From an uncultured Erysipelotrichaceae bacterium (lineage in GTDB: Bacteria; Bacillota_I; Bacilli_A; Erysipelotrichales; Coprobacillaceae): a stretch of 9,914 nucleotides of DNA. The number at the start of each line of letters is the position of its first letter. Positions within the stretch are counted from its first letter, which is position 1. The stretch lies in assembly GCA_900544435.1 (NCBI GenBank), contig UQVG01000065.1:1-9914 (forward strand). Direction: 5' to 3'. This document shows, piece by piece, positions 5,753 through 9,914 of this stretch. The position numbers were made by a program, and so were the translations under genes. The notes beneath the pieces are model-generated. The model was given only the letters and a program-made list of their open reading frames with translations, made no database searches and was not told the DNA's origin.

Positions 5753-5783
5753 TGAGCATCCTTGATGGATGCTCATCTTTTTT
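5753..5783 (+). terminator. Intrinsic terminator pointing along the plus strand, possibly bidirectional
   Basis: TGAGCATCC (5753-5761) and GGATGCTCA (5767-5775) form a perfect 9-bp stem with loop TTGAT. On the plus strand it is followed by TCTTTTTT up to 5783. On the minus strand, the direction of the gene ending at 5792, the tail is AATCTCTATA and would terminate poorly. It may still serve that gene, since no plus-strand gene precedes it. Confidence 0.75.
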
Positions 5784-5791
5784 ATACTATT

Positions 5792-7324
5792 TTAATAACC
5801 ATGATCCACATGTTTCCATTCACCCTGTTTATTTCTTACAAGTAACCAAATCCAATCTTTATAAGTACTATTAGGATTTAAAGAACCATCTCCACCACTT
5901 CCATCAACATCAAATGTTGATGTTAAAACAATAGCTTCATCTCCACCATATTGTTGTAGTATTTCTTTAAAATAATTTTCATTATCTCCCGCATAATAAA
6001 TTTCTTTTAATGTACAACCTTTAAAATTTTCATTAAAATAATCAATAACTGTATTAATTGCTGAAGTAATATCATCATAGCTATAAATATTTGAAGTGAC
6101 TTCTTTTTCTACAATATCATTTTCTTCTCTTCTTTCTATACGAACAAGCATATTGATATCTGTTTGAATAACATATTGATAAGAATCATCAATATATGCT
6201 TTATAGTTTCCTCCACTATAATGACTAGGAAGGATGACTTCTGTAAGAGGAAGTTGTTGATTCATCAAAATATCTTGTGCATGTTTAATAATTTCTATTG
6301 GGTCTTTTTCAAGAGTTGATGTAATACTATCTGTAAAACCATATTCTTTTGAAACATATTGAATGATTTTGTTATTTTTATCATAACTAACATCAAGTCT
6401 TAAGGTTGGTTCATCTTTATCATTACTGAAATTAAAATAATTTTCTTTTTTATCTTCATAAACATAACCATTTTTCATCAATTCATCTATAACTTCTTGA
6501 GGAAGGAGTTCTTTTAATTCTTTGATTGTTTCTGATTCACTTAAAGTACTAAAACGTAAGTATTTATGTTTTGATTGCTTTAATTCAGTATTGATTTCTG
6601 TACGTTTTGCTTTTCTTTTTTTAACAAACATTTGTCCTTTTTGATTAAAAGAAAGTTCTACTTCAAAAAGTTTACTTGCTTTAGATTTATAGTTCACTTC
6701 AATTCTAAAATTATCAGAAATATCTTTCATCTTAGAGTTAAAAAGATAGTCTTCTGGTTTCCAAATAACTTTTAAGCCTTTTTTTGTATGATAATATTTT
6801 TTATAAAGATCATAAGAAATCGTAGTATCACTTTGATAGACTTTTCCACCTAGATGAATCTCTAAAGGATTTCCTCCTTGAACAATACGAATTGATTCAA
6901 TTTCATCACTTTGTACATCTACTGTAAAATAACTCGTTGTAAGATATCCATCTAAATAATATTTTCCATCATAATTTTTTAAATCTAATTGCGATTGTTT
7001 AAAATCTGTTTTTTTAGAAAAATACTTTTCTTCATATTTCTTTTTCAATTGCACTTTATCCATTATATCTACCTGATCATGAATTAAATAATAATCCATC
7101 GGTGTTGCTTGAGTAGTAATAGAATTATAGGTTTGATTATAAGCAAGAATTTCAAATGTATCTTTTGTTTCTTTGTTTTGAATACCTAATACAAATAAAA
7201 GAACTACACAAGAAATAATCAAAATAGGTTTATAGTAATGATGTTTTTTTATAGGAATTTGTTGAAGAAGATTTTCATCAACTTGAATTTCATCATAATA
7301 ATTTTTAAATGATTTATTTTTCAT
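5792..7324 (-). CDS. Membrane-anchored protein encoded with an ECF sigma factor, probable anti-sigma factor
   Basis: A 510-residue protein with a short cytoplasmic N-terminus (about 1-30, with FKNYYDEIQVDENLL), one membrane helix at about 32-49, and a long extracellular part. The N-terminal motif resembles the sigma-binding ends of proteins encoded after ECF sigma genes in Firmicutes. The last 90 residues, including DVDGSGGDGSLNPNSTYKDW and the final EWKHVDHGY, look like a C-terminal domain seen in such proteins, perhaps of NTF2-like fold. The extracellular domain would sense an unknown signal and release the sigma factor. Its ATG overlaps the end of the sigma gene by 11 bases, which implies translational coupling. 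The sigma-binding function is inferred from gene order and architecture, since no classical zinc-binding anti-sigma motif is visible. Confidence 0.72.
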   Translation of the reverse strand: MKNKSFKNYYDEIQVDENLLQQIPIKKHHYYKPILIISCVVLLFVLGIQNKETKDTFEILAYNQTYNSITTQATPMDYYLIHDQVDIMDKVQLKKKYEEKYFSKKTDFKQSQLDLKNYDGKYYLDGYLTTSYFTVDVQSDEIESIRIVQGGNPLEIHLGGKVYQSDTTISYDLYKKYYHTKKGLKVIWKPEDYLFNSKMKDISDNFRIEVNYKSKASKLFEVELSFNQKGQMFVKKRKAKRTEINTELKQSKHKYLRFSTLSESETIKELKELLPQEVIDELMKNGYVYEDKKENYFNFSNDKDEPTLRLDVSYDKNNKIIQYVSKEYGFTDSITSTLEKDPIEIIKHAQDILMNQQLPLTEVILPSHYSGGNYKAYIDDSYQYVIQTDINMLVRIERREENDIVEKEVTSNIYSYDDITSAINTVIDYFNENFKGCTLKEIYYAGDNENYFKEILQQYGGDEAIVLTSTFDVDGSGGDGSLNPNSTYKDWIWLLVRNKQGEWKHVDHGY

Positions 7325-7766
7325 CAGCCTCTATCTCCTTTCTTAATTGATTTCTTGCTCGGTTTAATAAAACACGAACATTATTTTCTTTGATATGTAA
7401 TAATTCCGCCATTTCTTTTGTTGAATATCCTTCATAATAAAATAAATAAAGAACTGCATTATACTTTTTAGAAAGCTTATTTAAATAAGGGGTCAAATCA
7501 ATTTCTTGCTTTTCAAAAATATAAGTTTGTTCATCGATTTCATCTACTTTATTATGCCAAAAAGACTTCAAAGATGTTTTACTACAATTAAGTGTTACCC
7601 TTATAAACCAAGCTTTTTCATGTTCTAAAGATTCAAAAACTGGTTTTCTTTTCATATAGCGATACATCACATTTTGAAAGATATCATCTGCTTGATCTTT
7701 TTGATGACATTGACTAAAAGCTAAACGATAGACCAGTTCTTTTTCTCGTTGAATCACTTCTTCCAT
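7314..7766 (-). CDS. ECF-type RNA polymerase sigma factor
   Basis: A 150-residue sigma-70 family protein with only regions 2 and 4, the extracytoplasmic-function plan. Region 2 spans about residues 5-65 (QREKELVYRLAFSQ, then DQADDIFQNVMYRYMKR and KAWFIRVTLN). Region 4 spans about 95-145, with the helix-turn-helix at STKEMAELLHIKENNVRVLL. It would direct RNA polymerase to a small set of promoters once freed from its membrane partner, encoded directly after it. The start is placed at the ATG at 7766 because AAAGGAGG lies seven bases before it. An upstream in-frame ATG (7784) sits immediately before that ribosome-binding site and is rejected. An extended -10 promoter lies at 7821-7829. No ECF-type autoregulatory promoter could be identified with confidence. 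Confidence 0.93.
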   Translation of the reverse strand: MEEVIQREKELVYRLAFSQCHQKDQADDIFQNVMYRYMKRKPVFESLEHEKAWFIRVTLNCSKTSLKSFWHNKVDEIDEQTYIFEKQEIDLTPYLNKLSKKYNAVLYLFYYEGYSTKEMAELLHIKENNVRVLLNRARNQLRKEIEADEK

Positions 7767-7820
7767 ACAAAAACCTCCTTTCATTAGTAATACTTTTTAA
7801 AGGTATCATATGTTACAAAA

Positions 7821-7829
7821 ATTATAACA
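7821..7829 (-). promoter_or_regulatory. Extended -10 promoter of the sigma/anti-sigma operon
   Basis: On the minus strand TGTTATAAT gives a perfect -10 box (7821-7826) with the TG extension. No -35 box stands 16-18 bases upstream, where the terminator of the preceding gene lies instead. It would give a leader of about 50 bases before the sigma start at 7766. Confidence 0.5.
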
Positions 7830-7836
7830 TTTTTAT

Positions 7837-7864
7837 AAAAAAATACCTTGGCATTACCAAGGTA
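7837..7864 (-). terminator. Intrinsic terminator of the membrane XRE gene, with the stop codon in its loop
   Basis: TACCTTGG and CCAAGGTA (7844-7851 and 7857-7864) form a perfect 8-bp stem. On the minus strand seven or more U follow at 7844-7837. The last codons of the XRE gene (Leu-Pro-Trp) form the first arm and the TAA at 7854-7856 lies in the five-base loop. Confidence 0.9.
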
Positions 7865-8591
7865 AGTGATCTATATTAAGTTTTTCATAATTTATATTTT
7901 GACTTTGATAATAGTCAATTTGATGATTCTCATTATCAAGGATTTTAATGATATTATTTTTAAGTATGACAATCGTTACTTTTATATCATCTTTTTGACT
8001 CATAATATAAAATTCATATTGTTTTTCTTGATTATCTTGATCAATATAAGAAACTACAGGATTAAATGTAAGTTCCGTTTTAATTGTTTTAATCTTTTTA
8101 AAATCATTAATATTTAAATAATCACAAAATTGAATAACTTTCTTTTGTGTCAAACCACCCGAATACATAACCACTAACGAAGCAGGTTCACGATAAGCTA
8201 AAGCCAATTGGTCACCTACATAATAATCACTACATAATCTTTGAATGATATTATTATAATTATTTTCATATTTTTGTTGTTTTTGGACTTTATACGTACC
8301 AATGAGTGTAATTGCAAAAATAAAACAAACAATACTGATGATAAAAATATCTTTTCTTTTTTTCTTTCTTTTTTGAATAATATATTCATTGCTTTGAAGG
8401 AGTTCTTCATAGTCTAATTTTAAAACAGATGTTATTTCAGCAAGTAAGGTAATATCAGGATAACCTCTTCCTGTTTCCCATTTACTAATTGTTTTGTTGC
8501 TGACATTTAGTAAATCCGCAAGTTGACTTTGAGTGTATCCTTTTTTAAGTCTTGCATTTTTTATTGTTCTAGCAAATCTATCATTATCCAT
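7854..8591 (-). CDS. Membrane-anchored XRE-family transcriptional regulator
   Basis: A 245-residue protein. Residues 5-62 are a Cro/C1-type helix-turn-helix, with recognition part NKTISKWETGRGYPDITLL. A lysine/arginine-rich stretch (KRKKKRK, about 74-80) precedes one membrane helix at about 82-99. The remaining 145 residues, rich in Asn, Ile and Tyr, would lie outside the cell and resemble nothing I recognise. Such a one-component regulator could sense a signal across the membrane and bind DNA inside. AGGAGG lies seven bases before the ATG. It is divergent from the YczE/DUF6198-like gene with palindromes between them, so that gene and itself are the likely targets. It ends in its own terminator, before the sigma operon. 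The HTH and membrane segment are clear; the signal is unknown. Confidence 0.88.
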   Translation of the reverse strand: MDNDRFARTIKNARLKKGYTQSQLADLLNVSNKTISKWETGRGYPDITLLAEITSVLKLDYEELLQSNEYIIQKRKKKRKDIFIISIVCFIFAITLIGTYKVQKQQKYENNYNNIIQRLCSDYYVGDQLALAYREPASLVVMYSGGLTQKKVIQFCDYLNINDFKKIKTIKTELTFNPVVSYIDQDNQEKQYEFYIMSQKDDIKVTIVILKNNIIKILDNENHQIDYYQSQNINYEKLNIDHLPW

Positions 8592-8629
8592 AATACCACC
8601 TCCTACTTTAACTATACATGAACCTCATT

Positions 8630-8658
8630 AAAATAGAAAGGAAATGACTATCTACCAA
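8630..8658 (-). promoter_or_regulatory. Predicted promoter of the membrane XRE regulator gene
   Basis: On the minus strand TTGGTA (8653-8658) and TATTTT (8630-8635) are 17 bases apart, each with four of six consensus bases. The -35 box lies inside the small inverted repeat at 8651-8665, which suggests repression by a protein bound there. Confidence 0.4.
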
Positions 8659-8665
8659 TTGTAGA
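8651..8665. promoter_or_regulatory. Inverted repeat over the -35 box of the XRE promoter, candidate operator
   Basis: TCTAC at 8651-8655 and GTAGA at 8661-8665 are 5-base inverted arms around CAATT. It overlaps the -35 box of the XRE gene and lies 9 bases from the larger palindrome at 8675-8699. Confidence 0.35.
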
Positions 8666-8674
8666 CATGTTTAG

Positions 8675-8699
8675 AAATGTTTCCAATTTGGAAACATTT
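8675..8699. promoter_or_regulatory. Perfect 12-base-arm palindrome between divergent genes, probable operator
   Basis: AAATGTTTCCAA at 8675-8686 and TTGGAAACATTT at 8688-8699 are perfect arms around one T. An additional ATGTTT half-site stands at 8667-8672. It has no terminator tail and sits between two divergent promoters, so it is better explained as a protein-binding site than as an RNA hairpin. The adjacent membrane XRE protein is the natural candidate, by position only. Confidence 0.65.
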
Positions 8700-8728
8700 T
8701 TAATTTTATAGATAAATACTTCTATAAT
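8688..8728 (+). promoter_or_regulatory. Predicted promoter region of the YczE/DUF6198-like gene
   Basis: Two readings are possible. TTGGAA (8688-8693) and GATAAA (8711-8716) are 17 bases apart and place the -35 box inside the palindrome. Alternatively TATAAT at 8723-8728 is a perfect -10 box without a good -35, but it would start transcription almost at the ribosome-binding site (8736-8742). Confidence 0.4.
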
Positions 8729-8747
8729 GCACGTTGAGGTGGTTAAA

Positions 8748-9428
8748 ATGAAAAAAAGAAGAATAAATAGTGAGATATTGTATTTAATTGCAATATTAGT
8801 TTTATCATTTTCAATAGACTTAATGACTATTGCAAACATGGGGTTATCTGCTATAAATGGACCCGCTTATATTTTAAGTGAAAAAGTTTATTCACTTACT
8901 TATGGTCAAGCAGAATATATTGTTGAAGGGATTATCTTTATCATTTTTTGTATTTTAATGAAGAAATTTAAAATGACATATTTGAGTTCTTTTATCACAG
9001 GTGTTTTATATGCAACAATGGCAGATATTTGGAAAATAGTTATTCCTTTCTTTCAAACTCAAAATGAAATATGTTTTCAATTGCGTATTGTTTATTTTTT
9101 TATCGGTTTTATACTTTCAGCAATGGCTGTCGCTATGTTTTATAAAACTTATTTATATCCTCAAATCTATGATTTTTTTGTTCAAGAAATATCAAAAAAA
9201 TATCATATTACTTTAAAAATATTTAAAACATGCTTTGATTGTACATTCCTTATTTTATCTTTTATCATGTCTTTATTCTTATTTCATGGAATTGTTGGTA
9301 TTGGTATAGAAACTATTCTTGTTGCTTTGTTTAATGGAACATTCATTAGTTTTTTCAAAAAACTTCTTGATAAACATTTTATATGTATTCCAAAATTCAC
9401 CAAACTTGCTGAATATTTAAAGCTATAA
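8748..9428 (+). CDS. YczE/YyaS/YitT-like integral membrane protein (DUF6198 type)
   Basis: A 226-residue protein with several hydrophobic segments, at about 9-30, 50-70, 76-97, 104-130 and 160-195. The first helix is followed by TIANMGLSAINGPAYILSEK, resembling the G-S-P/N motif of YczE/YyaS-like proteins, a membrane family of unknown function. The start is placed at the ATG at 8748 because GAGGTGG lies five bases upstream. The frame also opens at 8727, but that ATG has no ribosome-binding site and lies within a probable -10 box. It is the only plus-strand gene in the window, divergent from the membrane XRE gene across an operator-like palindrome. It is therefore probably controlled by that regulator. 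It converges with the oxidoreductase gene and shares its terminator. The family assignment is fairly sure; substrate or role is not known. Confidence 0.78.
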   Translation: MKKRRINSEILYLIAILVLSFSIDLMTIANMGLSAINGPAYILSEKVYSLTYGQAEYIVEGIIFIIFCILMKKFKMTYLSSFITGVLYATMADIWKIVIPFFQTQNEICFQLRIVYFFIGFILSAMAVAMFYKTYLYPQIYDFFVQEISKKYHITLKIFKTCFDCTFLILSFIMSLFLFHGIVGIGIETILVALFNGTFISFFKKLLDKHFICIPKFTKLAEYLKL

Positions 9429-9477
9429 AAAAGACTATAAAGAAAACCTAAAAGCTAGGTTTCTTTATAGTCTTTTT
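9428..9477. terminator. Bidirectional terminator between convergent genes
   Basis: Arms at 9428-9450 and 9456-9477 pair over about 22 bp, with one bulged A and a five-base loop. A-runs at one end and T-runs at the other give a U-tail in both directions, serving the membrane protein gene on the plus strand and the oxidoreductase gene on the minus strand. The arms include the last base of one stop codon and the first two bases of the other. Confidence 0.92.
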
Positions 9478-9892
9478 ATTCAGTAATCATACCTTTATAG
9501 TTCATTCCATAAAGTTTAGCAAAACGACTCATTGTATATTCACCAGCTGCTAATTGTTCTTTAGTAGGCGCATATCCTTGGAAGACAAAATACATATCTT
9601 TTCCTTGTAATAAGCTTTCATCTACATAACCATAGAAACGATCTAAAACATTACGAATTGCTCCTGACATACTATGCCAATAAAGTGGTGAACCAATAAC
9701 AATTGTATCTGCTTGTTTCATTTGTTCAATAACTTCATCTAATTGATCATCTTCAAAATTTTGACCATAGCTATAGATTTTATAATCAACTAAGTTTAAT
9801 GTTTTAAATTCTTGATCTTTTAAGAATTTTTTAGTAAGTCTTACTGTATTACCATTTTTATTAGGACTTCCATTAATAAATAAAATACTCAT
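9476..9892 (-). CDS. Flavodoxin-fold NAD(P)H-dependent FMN oxidoreductase
   Basis: A 138-residue protein of the flavodoxin-like NAD(P)H oxidoreductase family. FINGSPNKNGNT (about 5-16) is the loop that holds the FMN phosphate, and ADTIVIGSPLYWHSMSGAIRNVLDRF (about 61-86) is the second flavin-binding region. FQGYAPTKEQLAAGEYTMSRFAKLYGM is also typical. Such enzymes pass electrons from NAD(P)H through FMN to quinones, nitro compounds or other acceptors in the cytoplasm. The physiological substrate here is unknown. It ends at GMNYKGMITE, about 15 residues sooner than the close relatives I know, where a short C-terminal helix would follow, although a proper stop and terminator follow. The ATG is supported by GGGAGG eight bases upstream. 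It is convergent with the membrane protein gene. Confidence 0.88.
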   Translation of the reverse strand: MSILFINGSPNKNGNTVRLTKKFLKDQEFKTLNLVDYKIYSYGQNFEDDQLDEVIEQMKQADTIVIGSPLYWHSMSGAIRNVLDRFYGYVDESLLQGKDMYFVFQGYAPTKEQLAAGEYTMSRFAKLYGMNYKGMITE

Positions 9893-9914
9893 TTTTTATA
9901 CCTCCCGATAACTT

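Larger units (their letters stand above)
5479..5791. other. AT-rich intergenic stretch with no supported gene
   Basis: These 313 bases separate the 84-residue membrane protein gene from the anti-sigma gene. No reading frame longer than about 20 codons with a ribosome-binding site was found. The right part, from the left, holds the promoter and leader of the small membrane protein (about 5479-5580), a very AT-rich zone with short inverted repeats (about 5590-5710), and a strong stem-loop at 5753-5775. CATGGTTATTA, the end of the anti-sigma gene, is repeated once at 5715-5725 on the same strand. The middle zone could hold a promoter for a short plus-strand RNA, but no convincing -35/-10 pair was found. 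Confidence 0.5.

Noticed and set aside
7767..7784. Longer sigma factor starting at ATG 7784
   Set aside because: That ATG directly precedes the AAAGGAGG used by the ATG at 7766 and has no site of its own.
7866..8117. Plus-strand frame of 83 codons opposite the membrane XRE gene
   Set aside because: It is antisense to a well-supported gene, very rich in Ile, Phe and Asn from AT-rich sequence, and has no ribosome-binding site.
1..9914. CRISPR arrays, tRNA or rRNA genes, insertion sequences
   Set aside because: No regularly spaced repeats, no cloverleaf-like or rRNA-like sequence, and no transposase frame or paired terminal inverted repeats were seen by reading.

Overview
The window reads as a chromosomal segment of a low-GC Gram-positive bacterium (Firmicutes). 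The evidence is AT-rich coding sequence, strong AGGAGG ribosome-binding sites 5-9 bases before the starts, a fructose-type PTS with separate IIA, IIB and IIC genes, and typical U-tailed terminators. Several protein types here (a DUF2798 membrane protein, an ECF sigma factor with a membrane partner, a YczE/DUF6198-like membrane protein) are common in gut Erysipelotrichia and Clostridia. That placement is inference and no genus is claimed.

Region 1, about 1-3340: the end of an integrated mobile element, visibly richer in G+C than the rest by eye. On the minus strand it carries a P4/D5-type primase-helicase (1380-3170, TTG start) followed by a cytoplasmic XRE regulator with a TPR-like C-terminus (98-1132). 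Around these lie repeated TGACA-type motifs, a palindrome and a leader hairpin. No integrase, relaxase or second element end is visible, so the element continues beyond position 1.

Region 2, about 3340-4400: a fructose-family PTS operon on the minus strand, IIA (3961-4395), IIB (3636-3944), IIC (3323-3589). IIC keeps only about 84 of the 350 or so residues usual for the family. It runs into unrelated sequence just after its GRPG motif, exactly where the element begins. The element has probably inserted into the IIC gene and inactivated this sugar transporter.

Region 3, about 4400-5790: host membrane-protein genes on the minus strand, a DUF2798 protein (4541-5074) behind an apparent transcription attenuator, and a small two-helix membrane protein (5224-5478). 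A gene-free AT-rich stretch (5479-5791) follows, holding a terminator that points along the plus strand although no plus-strand gene precedes it.

Region 4, 5792-8591: a signalling group on the minus strand. A membrane-anchored XRE regulator (7854-8591) ends in its own terminator. Next come an ECF sigma factor (7314-7766) and, overlapping it by 11 bases, a membrane protein (5792-7324) likely to be its anti-sigma partner.

Region 5, 8592-9914: a YczE/DUF6198-like membrane protein (8748-9428) transcribed divergently from the membrane XRE regulator across a promoter region with strong palindromes. It converges on a flavodoxin-fold NAD(P)H oxidoreductase (9476-9892), and the two share a bidirectional terminator.

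Three host genes (4541-5074, 7854-8591, 9476-9892) have the stop codon inside the stem-loop of their own terminator. The most informative points for follow-up are the disrupted PTS IIC, the helicase-like primase with a degenerate Toprim-like N-terminus beside its repeat array, the attenuator before the DUF2798 gene, and the palindromic control region at 8651-8699.
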